NCBI RefSeq assembly: GCF_905475395.1
Contig: NC_058338.1
Coordinates: 8,074,935 to 8,138,934, forward strand
Direction: 5' to 3'
From: Chrysoperla carnea
Taxonomy: Eukaryota > Arthropoda > Insecta > Neuroptera > Chrysopidae
DNA length: 64,000 bases
Part shown: one piece after another, positions 24,137 to 36,012 of the stretch
Position numbering within the stretch: the stretch's first letter is position 1
Layout of the letters: every line of letters begins with the position of its first letter
Position numbers and translations under genes: made by a program
The notes under the pieces: generated by a model
The model's input: only the letters and a program-made list of their open reading frames with translations
What the model was told of the DNA's origin: nothing
Database searches by the model: none

Positions 24137-24657
24137 TAGAGATAGTTAAATAGTTAAATTTGTTCATTTTATAATTAATTTTGCAATGCCTGGGAAGACG
24201 ATGTTTGCAAATGCAATTTAATGGAAGACGATGATTTTCTGTTTACTTATTACGCCAATTATATACTAACAAAAAGACCTGGGAAGACGATGTTTACCAA
24301 TTTTGTATAAAGGTGTTTTCTATATTATATAATGTGCATGCCTGTCTCTTCGTTTATGTCTAAATTCAGAATTTTCTTTATAATATCGAATATTATTAAA
24401 TTTGTATTTTCTTTTTAAAGAATGACTGAGTCGAATACAACAACAACAGAGGAGAAAGAAAGATTTTCATTTTGACATTTATGAAAATTACATTTTCCTC
24501 AAGTTTGTTTTATTATATATATACATTCAGAATGTATGTGTCTGGGTTTGTGTACGAAATATATTAAATAATATCTATGAACGCTATCAGAATGAACAGT
24601 GAGTTAGTAGCTAGCTACTAGCAGCTCTAAGCACACCAACGCCCAGTATTCTTGTTA

Positions 24658-25286
24658 TGGAAGCCTGAATGGTTCACTGTTAATTTATGAGAAAGTGGCG
24701 CTACACTAGCTTATTTTTTAAATGTGGACTACCCACAAGTATAAAACCAAGTCAAGTTTAAAAAAGCCACAAGTTCACTTTCAACAAGTACATTTGTTAC
24801 TTGTGGTATTATGGAAACGAACCTCTTTGAACGTGTCGGTATTTTGTCATGTGCAGATTTCTAATTAAACGTCATAATAAACACTTATTAATACTTTTAA
24901 AGGCTAGAAATTAGAAATGTGCAGATGCAAAAGAAAAACATCAACATTTAAAGCATTATATTTTTTAAATAATACTAAATAAAACTTTTAACTAACTACA
25001 TAAGACAAATTATAAACATTATCATATTATTATTAAATCCGGACATATAATTATTAATAATTCCAGACAGTTTCGGTAGTGTATAATTAAAGGATAGTCA
25101 TCACCGATTGACATCTTCAAAAAGGTTCGTTTCCATAATACCACAAGTCACAAGTGCACTTGTTGAAAGTGAACTAGTGGTTTTTTTTTAAAGTTGTTTT
25201 TATACTTGTGGGTAGTACACATTTAAAAAATAAGCTAGTGTAGCGCCACTCTCGCATAAATTGACAGTGAGCCATTCAAGCTTCCG
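24658..25286. mobile_element. Foldback MITE with ~180-bp arms, TA-flanked, copy 2
   Basis: This copy is 629 bp and closely matches 10285-10877 in arms and loop. It has an extra ~40 bp in the loop (around TTCCAGACAGTTTCGGTAGT). TA flanks both ends (24656-24657 and 25287-25288). The outer TIR reads TGGAAGCCTGAATGG on the left and CCATTCAAGCTTCCG on the right. Confidence 0.8.
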
Positions 25287-25721
25287 TATCTTGTACGCTA
25301 CGCTTATAATATTTTATAGTATTAATAATATTATGGCAACAACAAACTGTTTATAATTTTAAATTCAGTAAAAATGAAGAATATCTTTATTGTTTAACAC
25401 AATTTTACGATCGTGTTGCATTTCTTTAACCAAACGAAATAAAAATTGCGACAAAACAGTAGGTTATTACGATGATTTAGAAATGTAATATGTATAATAT
25501 TTCTGTTTATTTGTAGAGATTTCCATATAGTACCTTCCTACTTATGAATAAAATTATTAATATTTATCTACACTCGTGAGATAAGAACTACTTTTCTCAA
25601 CCTGTATGCGTGGGAAAAATAGTTGGTTATCGTCCTAGTGCGGTAATAAATTTACTATCACACTTTAATCGTAATGAATTCATCATTACCACCATCCAAC
25701 TTACTGTCAAAATCTTACGGT

Positions 25722-26640
25722 CTAAAATCGATCCAAATATGGCGATATCTCAGAAACTCTGCATCCAAACATTAAATTAACCCGATTTTTATACTTTTCG
25801 GATCAAAATTACCCCATCCACCGAGTTTCATCAAATTCCAAAAGAAATTTTTGTTTGCATTTTTCTCGATTTTTTCAAAGGGGTACGTACCCCTTAAAAA
25901 AATTGCAAAAAATCGAAACATTTTTTTCATCTCCGATTTTGATAAAACTCGGTTTATAAGGTAATTTTGACCCAAAAATTACAAAAATCGGGTGCATTCG
26001 ATGACTGGTCGAATAGTTTTTGAGATACGGTCTAAAATCGATCGAAATATGGCGATATCTCAGAAACTCTGCATCCAAACATTAAATTAACCCGATTTTT
26101 ATACTTTTAGGATCAAAATTACCCCATCCACCGAGTTTCATCAAATTCCCAAAGAAAATTTTTTTTTGCATTTTTCTCGATTTTATCAAAGGGGTACCCC
26201 TTAAAAAAATTGCAAAAAATCGAAAAATTTTTTTTCTCTCCAATTTCGATAAAACTCAGTATATATGGTAATTTTGACCCAAAAATTACAAAAATCGGGT
26301 GCATTCGATGACTGGTCTAATAGTTTTTGAGATACGGACTAAAATCGATCGAAATATGGCGATATCTCAGAAACTCTGCATCCAAACAATAAATTAACCC
26401 GATTTTTATACTTTCTGGGTCAAAATTACCCTATCCACCGAGTTTCATCAAATCCCAAAACAAAATTTTTTTTCCCATTTTTCTCGATTTTTTCAAAGGG
26501 GTACCCCTTAAAAAAATTGCAAAAAATCGAAAAATTTTTTTTTCTCCAATTTCGATAAAACTCAGTATATAAGGTAATTTTGACCCAAAAATTACAAAAA
26601 TCGAGTGCATTTGATGAAAATCGGTTAAGTGGTTAATTAA
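25722..26640. repeat. Satellite-like tandem array, unit about 308 bp, three units
   Basis: GGCGATATCTCAGAAACTCT begins units at 25741, 26051 and 26358. Each continues through ACCCCATCCACCGAGTTTCA, an A/T-rich middle, a GGTAATTTTGACCCAAAA stretch and AGTTTTTGAGATACGG. Open frames seen on the minus strand repeat with the unit and are not genes. Single units sit near 8.9 and 9.6 kb. Confidence 0.85.
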
Positions 26641-27280
26641 AAAATGACAAATTTTCATACAAACTATCATCTCCTTTTACCACCAAAATTACAGTTTGAG
26701 TTCAAGTTCTCACTTTAAAATTGATTCAAACTAAATGTCCTATTCGTATAATAATCGGTAATATAAATGATATAACTTAATACTGTAAATTATATTTATA
26801 ATAATTATTAAATAGTTTAATTCAATAATTATTCGATTATTAATTAATAATAAATCTTCTATGATGTAGTGATATATTGAATTTAAATTATAGCGCTGTA
26901 AATTCATATCTATATACTTTTACGGTTTATGTAATTAAATTAGAGAGATTTAATTTCGAAATTATGTTTGGAGCATTTATTATTTCGATAATTAATTGAT
27001 TTTATTACATGAAGCAATCAATACTCTTGTTTGTTTTGTAATAAATTACGATAATACTGACATAATGTTGATAATTAAATTTAAATGTTAAAAAATGGCT
27101 TAAAATTTTTGTCGGAGATAGTTTGTTCGGTGATACTATAATGCAAGCGATCTTTCAAAACATTATAGATAGAAAACTTTTACCACTAACTTTAATGTTT
27201 GCGTAAATATTAACGTTTAAAGTTCTAAAAATACAAAATATAAAATTTTTCGAAAAAACATCACTGCGAATATCAATATA

Positions 27281-27689
27281 CAGTCAAACCTGGGTAAGTG
27301 AGTTCTGGATAAGTGAGAGTAATAGCCTCGACGCGTCATTTTAAGCTCCCAAAATCTCTATTAGCGAGAAACAGAAACCTCTGTAAGAGAGAGTCGTTTT
27401 TCCCTCATGGACCTCTGTAAATGAGACTTATCTATACCTCTATAAGCGACAGTCTTTAGCTCTATGAGCGACATAATATATGTTGTGCATACTATGCACA
27501 TAACTTTATCATATTACTACATATTTACGACATTCGTACTTGCTGTGACTTGTTATTGCTGCCTACCTCTATAAGAGAGAAACGCTACCCATGTACCTGT
27601 TTTCACGAGAAACTCGGGCTAGTGAGAAACCTCTATAAGCGAGAATGAGATTGTGCTCTCTTGAACTTTCGCTTATCCAGGTTTGACTG
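27281..27689 (+). mobile_element. Pogo-like MITE (AAGTGAG/AAGCGAGA type), complete
   Basis: The ends CAGTCAAACCTGGGTAAGTG and GCTTATCCAGGTTTGACTG are inverted repeats with TA flanks (27279-27280 and 27690-27691). The 409-bp body is packed with CCTCTATAAGCGAGAA-like motifs in one half and their variants in the other. The most intact member of its type here. Confidence 0.85.
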
Positions 27690-27699
27690 TACATATTTA

Positions 27700-28619
27700 T
27701 TCATCTTTAATTTCAGGTTTTCCCCCTTGCCTAAGATCCTTCCTAAGATGACCCACTTTCAAAATCCGATATTTGTAAACGTTCGAATAAGTATGGATCT
27801 TACGGCAATATTATGCAGAGTATTATCAAATTCTTTTTGAGTTTCGGTTTCGTTACCATACTAGCATTGTAATAAACGCTATGCATTTCTTACGGTGAAC
27901 GATCAATCCACAATTGAATTCATCATAGCAAACATCCTAATATTTGATATTAAAACATAGTTTTGAAATGAATTGAACAAAGCAATATGAGAAACGCATT
28001 TTTGAGAGTAAATAATAATGTCAACTACATTTGACTTGAATAACAAGTATAAATTTTACTATAGCAATGAAACGTATGAATGCCATACATGCATATCTCA
28101 TGGACTTTAACAGTTAAAAGAACATAGAATATGCGATTTTTTTGGTTGCTTATTATGTCTAGCATTCACTTTGGCCAAGTCAGATCCAGCTTCAATTGTA
28201 ACCCCACTAACAATCAATCGTATCGACGGGCAGGCGGACAAACGAAAATGGACAACAAGCCTTTGTCCTGATGTCGATTTCAATATATCTTTCGATAAAA
28301 TTTCGGTGATGAAAACTTTGGAAAGTGAAAGTGAAAATTCACATACTTTTAGTTTTCTTCTGAGTAATTTTCGAGATATTGAAGTGGCTAGGTAGCTTAA
28401 GACTAAATTGCTTTACAAATTGTATTATGGATAGATTTATTTTTTTGTAAGGATTTATATTCCTTAAATATTTGACTTCTCAGTTGAATTGATAATAATG
28501 AGAAAATTCAAATTATACTGGTTACATTTTAAAAGAAATGGATTTTTGTTTTTTTATTATTATTTATTTTTATATTAAAACATATCTATTCACATGAGAA
28601 AATATTTTAGTTTGACTTT
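27700..28619. other. Non-coding stretch, nothing recognised
   Basis: The 74-codon frame at 28171-28395 includes words of the GTCCGTCTGTC-like type seen in repeats (GACGGGCAGGCGGACAAACG). I regard it as chance. Confidence 0.4.
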
Positions 28620-28780
28620 GCATGAAGGAGGTGCACTCAGCCTCTGAAATTGAGGAGCTGATAAATGAAACTACCAGCGGAAAGGTGGTAAAACACATAT
28701 ATGATATCACAATGGGCTCTATAGCATAAGTGTGTCCTTCGTGGACAGCCAATATAACCCAACCCAACCCAACCCAACCC
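28620..28780 (+). mobile_element. Non-LTR retrotransposon 3' end with AACCC tail
   Basis: A plus-strand frame encodes SASEIEELINETTSGK and ends GSIA-stop (ATAGCATAAG). A short 3' UTR (GTGTGTCCTTCGTGGACAGC) and five AACCC units (28756-28780) follow. It is the same family as 19326-19480. Only the C-terminus of ORF2 remains, so it is 5'-truncated. Confidence 0.75.
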
Positions 28781-29577
28781 AATCTAAGTACCACTTTTAT
28801 TCCAAATCCTTAACCCAATCACACTATGAGTGATACTCGGGAGGCATTTGATCTTTTAATATCAGATGCCGGCTATTCTACCTATGGTTTTCCATTAGGT
28901 TTGCACGAGGTTTCCTTTTTTTTCCTATCCTTTTTTAATGACATGTTCTGTACAATATTGTATTGTTTTAAAAAAGAATGAATAAATTGAATTGAATTAA
29001 ATTATAAATAAAATATAACGGTCTATGGTTCGAGTCTAGGTATGGTTACTTTGATACTTTATTTAATTCAAGAATTTCTTTTCAAATATCTACTCAATTT
29101 TTGATAATTTTAATGAATAAATAAATATTGTATCTAGGTCAGGCACCATAGAGTTGTGGGAAATTAATTCGAACAACGTACACAATACTAACACACCCAC
29201 ACACACACACACACATTCATGCCTGCATACATATATTTATACATAAACCACATTCTAGCTCCCACATAGAAGATTCTATATATATTTAAGATAAAATTCT
29301 TAACATTATTTTATGAGTTTATTTTAGTTTAATAACAAGTTGTAATATGTGTTTTGTATTAATATAAATGCGGTTGACAACAGTTAAGCAAAAAAAAAAA
29401 TTTTTTTTTCGCCATATTAAAAACAGTACAATACAATTTTAATAATACCAACTTTTCTATAGAATACGTGTTTCTATTATCGAAAGTACACGAAAATATC
29501 AATAAATTGAACTATCTAAACGTTATGTAATACATATCGATTTATTATATATGAAATATATCTGATTTTCAAAAATA
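28781..29577. other. Non-coding, possible second retroposon 3' tail and a CA microsatellite
   Basis: Positions 28800-28990 end in AATGAATAAATTGAATTGAA, a pattern common at non-LTR 3' ends, but I cannot name a family. Positions 29193-29214 form a CA microsatellite. Confidence 0.35.
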
Positions 29578-30625
29578 ACAAGTGCAAACAAATAATTGAC
29601 CGTGTGAATTGTTGAAATACTCTGTATAGAAAGTGTTTGCAATATTTTTATTAAATTAGAAAAGTTTAAAAAGCAACAATTATAACGGTTTTTCGATCGC
29701 CATTTATTTTGGTTATCGTTATTTTTTGAAAGTTTTTACTAGAATTTATTTTCGAAAATCTTTCACAAGACCACTAGTTGATGTTACTTGCAAATTTTTA
29801 CCTCTCTATCTGTTATAGTTTTGGAGAAAATGAACACCATACTTTTCATAGAATTTTGATTTGTAGGATACTAAATATATTGCTTATGACTTTATTATAT
29901 TAAAACTTAGATTTAAATAAATTCATGGCCATCTTTTCTGATATATTCAATGAATTCTAAATATATTTTTGAAAAAAATTGAAAACTATGCGTATATTTT
30001 AGCTGTGTGAAACAATCCGTTCGAGTTTTATGGAAGGTGGATAAGTGAGATCAAGAGAGCTGGAGGTCATAAAGCGGTGGTTGCTGCTTTTAAGCCCAGT
30101 GAAGTGGGCGAGTATCAAGCTAGTATAAAATATACTACAATATAATATAATGTGTATGTTTACTGAAAGATAAGAAAGATTTCGTATTTTATTGTTATTT
30201 AGTAAAATACGTTGTATGAAATTAAAATTAGTTGAGGATAAAGTCTTTATATGGTCTTTATATGGTCATTCACCGTTTATATTTTGCCAGTGTCTCGAAA
30301 ATAATAATGGTCAAGAATATTAATAAATTGTTGCGAATGTTATTGGTTCAATTCACTTGAACTCTGTTTTGTCCTATAACAAACTTGAAATATCGCTCTT
30401 AGATAGCCACAGTCGTATATATACTTATGTACAACACGCCTGTGGTGTCACATACTCGTAACTGATATTCCTATATAAGTGATACTATATAATACTCTAA
30501 CTTAATTACGGGTAAACAGAGTTTACGAAAAAATGTTTCATACAAAAGTTGTTTTTTTTATAAGGAACACACATTTTATAAAGGAATTTTTGGGTTTACA
30601 AGATCCTACAGACCTGAATACCCCA
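29578..30625 (-). repeat. R550 dispersed element, broken by an insertion (copy 7)
   Basis: The 3' tail (AACAAGTGCAAACAAATAAT) is at 29578-29640. The continuation (CTTAGATAGCCACAGTCG, AACTGATATTCC, AAAATGTTTCATACAAAAGT) resumes near 30395 and stops at about 30625. The ~750 bp between contains a Helitron 3' half (29925-30123) and a block shared with 18.5 kb. Confidence 0.6.
29925..30123 (+). mobile_element. Helitron H1, 3' half
   Basis: GGCCATCTTTTCTGATATAT begins the recognisable part. It ends with stem-loop GCCCAGTGAAGTGGGC, GAGTATCAAG and CTAG followed by T. The 5' terminus is lost. Confidence 0.65.
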
Positions 30626-30644
30626 TTGTTAAATATATAATATA

Positions 30645-30830
30645 CTAGATTGATACCTGCTCGCTTCACTATGGGCTTAAAAGTAAAAACAACCGTTTTA
30701 TAGCCTCCACCCACTCTTGATATACACAGTTTTCAATTTTGTTAAATGTAAAATAGTCATAATTCATTAAGTATATCAGAATAGTTGGCCATGATTTGTT
30801 TGATATTTAAAATATAGACGTGTCTTCATC
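30645..30830 (-). mobile_element. Helitron H1, 3' fragment
   Basis: CTAGATTGATACCTGCTCGC and TTCACTATGGGCTTAAAAGT mark the inverted 3' end. The body is recognisable to about 30830 (AGTTGGCCATGATTTG), with the 5' end missing. Confidence 0.6.
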
Positions 30831-31366
30831 TTAAATGCGACACACTGTACTTACATTATACATGAACTATATATTCCGTTCTCGTTTATAAACTTCTAAT
30901 TGTAAATCAAATCGACATATTATTGATCATGTAGTGTAGGTATAGAGAAGATCATTATTTTCATTCTAAATAATGTAACAAAACAGTTTTAAAAGGAGAC
31001 ACTGCACTGCATGTGACTTTTAATGTAATTCAATATGATCCAATGTAAATACATCATTCATATCCCCCAAAATGGACTATGACGGTGGTGTTTAGAACAT
31101 CAAAATCTATTTAGAGAATACATACAATAAATACGGGCTAGTTAGGTATACAATATTATGTTGATATTTACAGTACGGTCCATCCAAAATGTCAAGCCTC
31201 TTTCTATGTGAAAGACAAAATTGTATTGTTTGTTTGTGTTGTTTACTTTTAATCATGTATACGATATTTATTGACATCAAAGTCTCTCGATTATAATTGA
31301 CGATTTTAATATGATACATACAGCGTAAACTAAATATTGACAAATGTCTTGTCTAGTTATTTTAAT

Positions 31367-31465
31367 TAAAGAGAATTGAAAAAAATACACTCGACCCAGG
31401 ACTCGAACCCGGACTTCTTGGAATCATGCCAAGCGCCCTACCAATTGGGCCATTCAAGCTCTAGA
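31367..31465 (-). ncRNA. tRNA-derived sequence (SINE head or tRNA pseudogene)
   Basis: On the minus strand an A box (TGGCCCAATTGG) and a consensus B box (GGTTCGAGTCC) are correctly spaced. The sequence folds as a cloverleaf. The D stem is GCCC/GGGC, the anticodon stem CTTGG/CCAAG with loop CATGATT, and the T stem CCGGG/CCTGG. Acceptor pairing is weak (two wobbles, one mismatch). The expected U33 is A, and the anticodon TGA would be serine although no long variable arm exists, so a functional tRNA is unlikely. A TTTTTTT terminator and the tail TTTCAATTCTCTTTAA follow. The same tail with another tRNA-like head lies at 58945-59020, so this is probably a SINE family. Confidence 0.6.
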
Positions 31466-32697
31466 CACAGAGTGCAATTTTGTTTTTTTTTTCGTGACTG
31501 GCTTCTTTTTGGTGGGCCTACCAAACTTCCTCTCCACACCTTTTTTCAAAAGTGCTGCGTTTTCAAATGAGCATAAATTTTAGACCTCCTAAATAATTCT
31601 GGAAAAGCACAATTTTGCACTGATTGCAACTGTCCCATTTTTGGAAATATATATTTGGTAACCAACGTGTATACGTATATTTTGATAGGGGGATGGTACT
31701 ATACAATAGCTTTATATTAAAACTGTCATTAACAGTTCACATTGAATGACGATGATGTTTAGACTGTAACTAATATAACAGAACGATGCTATGCTTGAAG
31801 TTGTGTACATTTCTGGATAGCAAAGGCTCCACCTCATTGTATATCATTCATTGTTTTAAACATCAAACTCATTTGCTTTGCTTATATTGTATATATTTCA
31901 AATAATATTATTATACATAAATAAATACAGTACGATTCAATTATTTTATTTATCTCCTCGAGAATTCTCGATAAAATCTTTATAGTATAGTCGTCTGGTA
32001 GTTTTACCTTGAAAGTTTTCCAGGAGTTTTGAAAATGGGTAATTTTATAGACTGTGAGGAAAAATGACGTCGAAAAGTAGTTTTTTTTGACAATATCTCC
32101 TTTTCGTGCCATCTTTCGAGAAAAAATATTTTTACAAAATTAAATCTCATAAAAATTTCCACTATTTTTTTCTTAAAATTAGTAGTTTCGGCGTACGAGT
32201 GGCGTCAGGCGTACGAGATTAAGTGAAAGATTATATATTTTGAAAGAGAACTTTATTTTTTTGAAAAAAGTATATAATACACAACTTTTGTTTTAATTTT
32301 ACTTAACATTGATCCTTTATTAGAAATGCTTTTGAACACGGTCTGTATATCTGTAATAAAATCCGTATGGTATACATCAAATTATGTATGTATACATAAT
32401 TTATTGTAATGATATCTGATATTATGATAACATAACATAAATAAGCCGTGGTAGGTTGGGTCTTTGGAGGTCAGATCAACTACTGACTATCCGATACAGT
32501 GAATTATTGCTTTCATTGATAAATTTATTATGTAAAACTTAATAGTTATATTCTACTAATAGCAACCAAGCAGTCGTCATTTTCAGTCAGATAACTCAAG
32601 TTTGCTCAAGCTCGACTAGTAACTTCGATCGATTTCCTCCTTAAATCATAGGTGAAAATAAAAAAACATAATTAAAAAGTATAATCAATATACATAG
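31466..32697. other. Non-coding stretch, nothing recognised
   Basis: No exon or repeat that I can support. The small frame at 31882-32112 (minus) shows no similarity. Confidence 0.4.
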
Positions 32698-33165
32698 TAT
32701 AAAACAAAGTCGCTTTCTCTGTCCCTATGTCACTTTGTATGCTTAAATCTTTGAAACTACGCAACGGATTTTGATGCGTTTTTTTAATAGATAGAGTGAT
32801 TCAAGAGGAAGGTTTTTATGTATAATACATCCATATTATAGTAGAGTAAGGGGTTGGAATAGGGGTTGAAAGGGATATGCTTCAAAAAATAAGAAAGTTG
32901 TGCATCGATTAAGATCAAATATTGACACGATATACAACCAGCTTCAAAGATCTATTATTTTTATCTACTTTTAACCTTCGAAGGGTAGAAAGGTGTAGCG
33001 AGAAAGTGGGAAGGAATTATCGAATATTTACAAATATACCTAAGTGGGGTATCAAATAAAAGAGCATGACGTGTACATTACAAAACTGTTATCCCACGCA
33101 AGGAAATGTGGAGGGAGGGGTGCAAGTGGGGATGTTGCCCAGCAAAGCGGGTAGTTCACAGCTAG
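32698..33165 (+). mobile_element. Non-autonomous Helitron H2, complete copy
   Basis: It runs from TATAAAACAAAGTCGCTTTC through TTGAAACTACGCAACGGATT and AGAGTGATTCAAGAGGAAGG. The 3' stem-loop is CCCAGCAAAGCGGG, then TAGTTCACAG and CTAG, followed by T. It is 468 bp and non-coding. The 5' terminus does not show the usual TC, so its exact start is set by comparison with 48245-48713. Confidence 0.75.
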
Positions 33166-33595
33166 TATAATATATAAAACATATTTTTAGCTTTGAATTT
33201 CGGTTTGAAAACAAATAACTTTCTTTCATAAAATTTCATAATGGATATGATAAAATGATATCTGGTGTATCTGTTTATCTGCATCTGTATCTGTACTAAA
33301 TGTTTTCTTTCTATTTATAAATTTAAATACATACATGAGGGCCTTGTTTAACAAAATTAATAATGTCAAAGATTTTATATATAATCTAAAATATAAATTG
33401 TATATAAGCTGTTTGTATGATATCCCGACAAACTTTTAAGGGTTTCAGGAAACATTAAAACAAACATTTTTAGTTCACAAATGTATGTACCAAAACGCTT
33501 CGAAATTCAATCAAATTCCGAAACTATACAAAGTGCTTACATAACCACTCCACCGGAGGGAATGGGACTCAAAAATATGTCCTTATTGCATTTAA

Positions 33596-33901
33596 GGTAA
33601 TACTATCAGTAATAGACTTTGCATTCAGAATTTAATGAAACTTCGCATAGTTGTCCACTATTATATCATATATAACCAGTTAAATTTTTTGAGGCCTTCA
33701 GAGAACTGAAAATCTGAACGTCCAGTTTTGTGAAATAAAATAAAATCTGTGATTTCCCATAAGGATCAATGTTAAAATATCTTTTTTTCAGTTCTCTTAA
33801 GGCCTCTAAAAATTTAACTGGTTAATTATGATATGATAATGAACAACTATGCCAAGTTTCATTAAATTCTGAATGCAAAGTCTATTACCGATAGTACTAC
33901 A
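33596..33901. mobile_element. TTAA-flanked foldback MITE, copy 1
   Basis: The arms of ~105 bp start GGTAATACTATCAGTAATAG and end CTATTACCGATAGTACTACA. TTAA is on both sides (33592-33595 and 33902-33905). The unpaired loop (ATCTGTGATTTCCCATAAGG) is in the opposite orientation to the copy at 44641-44947. TTAA targeting points to a piggyBac- or Sola3-type driver; the TIR does not match either well enough for a firm call. Confidence 0.8.
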
Positions 33902-34549
33902 TTAAGAAAAATTTTTCATTCAAGTAACCTGTGATTTATTTCTAATGCTTAAATTAAATTTTTCTATAAATAGGATACTTTATAAAAATGATTTAATTAT
34001 TTTCTTATTTGATCAAACTCTGCATAAGTTTACAGACATTTATTATTAACTACTATGATAATGTAGTATATATGAGAAGATTGCTAAGGTCGGCCTATTA
34101 AAGTTAGGGAAGTTAGCTCACAGCTGAAACATTACAAATAGGTCTACAGCCAGCCGTAGAAGGTATTTGACACTCATTTAAGAATGAATATTATAATTTT
34201 GTGTACAAAGTGGGTTAATCTAATCTATAATGAATAAAAAATAATTTAAACAGAAATTGTAGAGTTTGATGTTAGATATCATGTTCAGAAATCAGATTGG
34301 ACCTAGTTCTCCAGTAGAAATTGGACCTAGTTTAAAAAGAAAGATAATTTAATTACCGTTGATGGAAAAATTTTTATTACTATTAAGTTAATTATCGAGC
34401 CATGAATTCGATAGAAAAACTATGATTTGAATGTTTAAAAATCAATAAAATTACATAAAAAATTTGTCTCATCTAGTTATCAGATGGGTGAAGATCGACC
34501 TTATACGTCTCTTGTACTACTACATAAATGCATTAAAAAATATTTTCTT

Positions 34550-36012
34550 TTTGTTGCAAAACCCCCGAACCAAAAATGGGGTTGTTATAAGTTTGACCGA
34601 TATGTGTGTGTCTGTCTGTGGCATCGTAGCGCCTAAACGAGTAAACCGATTTCGATATTTTTTGTTTAGTTTGAAAGATAATTTAATGGAAAGTGTTAGG
34701 ATTTTAGGATATCGTACAGAAAACAACTAACAAATATATGTCTTCAAAATCGGTTCAGCTTGGAGAACATTTTAAGGCAAATTAATTGAGTGTGCTCTAA
34801 GATACGTTTCAAGTGCGAGTTTCGGGTTCTGTACCCCAAAAATTTCTCTTGGGTTTTTAAAATTTTGTAAATTTCACTTGATATGACAGGATAACATATC
34901 TTTATTACCGTTAGAAATAATAATAATAATGGGGTTTAACCTCAGTTTCTCTGACATATACGCCTATAACAGAGACCACCCACATCATTATTTGTTAATC
35001 TTTATTTATTTAATTACAAACATATTTACAATTACATGTTGATGTGGGTGGAGTCGGTTACTTCGTTCTTATCCAAGCGACGACAATGTGATCAATTCTG
35101 CACTCCCATTAATTTTAAATTGTTCACACTGCCGCTGCCTGGATTCGAACCCGCAACCTAAGTCTAAATGGACAAACAGTCCAAGGCAAACGCCTTAGAC
35201 CGCTCGGCCATTTAGGCTCGGCCTTTAGAAATAATAAACAAACAGAAAAATTCCACGTTGGTGATCCAAAAACGTAAAAAATTTGTTTTGTCTACCCAAA
35301 CAACTGTCTCCTATGTATAATGGTATAATGCAAGTAGATAGTTAGATAGATACATAGATAGATAAATAGATTGATAATTTTATTTAATTAATTAATTTTA
35401 TATTAGAATCATATCATAATATTAAAATTGATATAATATTATATAATAATTATAATGATAATATTATAAAAATAATTCAATTATGTATTATAAATATTAT
35501 TATAAATTAATAAATGCTTTGTTATAATACTACTACATATACTTAATAATATAATGTTTTGAGAAAACTTTTTTAATTAAAATCGGCATCATTGCGTGTT
35601 TTAGTGAGTTGGTATTATTTAAGAGAATATAGCTAATGCTTTTGTACTGATCATGGAATCGATCGATTTTTCGCCACTTCCGGTGAAGAAATCTCATTGA
35701 ACGTACAGAAAAGTGAAATTTACAAAATTTAAAAAACCCCCGACAAATTTTTCAGGTACGGAATCCTAAACTAGCATTTGAACACTCTAAGAACACTCTT
35801 CATTAAATTGCCTTTATCCAAACTGAGTCGATTTGGAAGATCATTGCCAATTTTTAGTTTTTTCGGATACGAAACCCTAAATTCGCACTTGATAGCTAAA
35901 AACACTTTGCATGAAATTACCTTTCAAACAAAACCAAAAAAATCAAAATCGGTTAATCCATTTAGGCGCTACAATGCCAGAGATACAGAGACACACACAC
36001 AATTAGTATGAT
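34550..36012. repeat. Large imperfect inverted-repeat region
   Basis: The left arm near 34555-34735 has CCCCCGAACC, GTGTGTGTCTGTCTGTGGCA, TAGCGCCTAAACGAGTAAAC and GATAATTTAATGGAAAGTG. The right arm near 35885-36012 holds the same words inverted (GGCGCTACAATGCC, AGAGACACACACAC), with CCCCCGAC at 35737. A SINE sits between them. It may be one old element with long arms or two insertions of one repeat in opposite directions. Confidence 0.5.
34924..35224 (-). mobile_element. tRNA-derived SINE with 13-bp target-site duplication
   Basis: The target duplication TTAGAAATAATAA is found at 34911-34923 and 35225-35237. Read on the minus strand, the element begins with a tRNA-like head: A box TGGCCGAGCGG (35200-35210) and B box GGTTCGAATCC (35141-35151), in the Leu/Ser type spacing with a long variable arm. 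A ~190-bp body with two CACCCACATCA motifs in opposite orientation follows, then an ATT-rich tail. The intact duplication suggests a comparatively young insertion. Confidence 0.85.

Noticed and set aside
25772..26670. Several 60-80-codon minus-strand frames with similar peptides
   Set aside because: They are the same frame repeated in each ~308-bp satellite unit, with no start context or homology. An array artefact, not a gene family.
34464..34730. 88-codon plus frame with some regular-looking sequence
   Set aside because: It overlaps a dispersed repeat that occurs inverted at 35.9 kb. The overlapping minus frame is equally long, so coding is unlikely.
35133..35217. Functional tRNA-Leu gene
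   Set aside because: The head has A and B boxes, but its acceptor stem does not pair. It continues into a SINE body with target-site duplication, so it is a SINE head.
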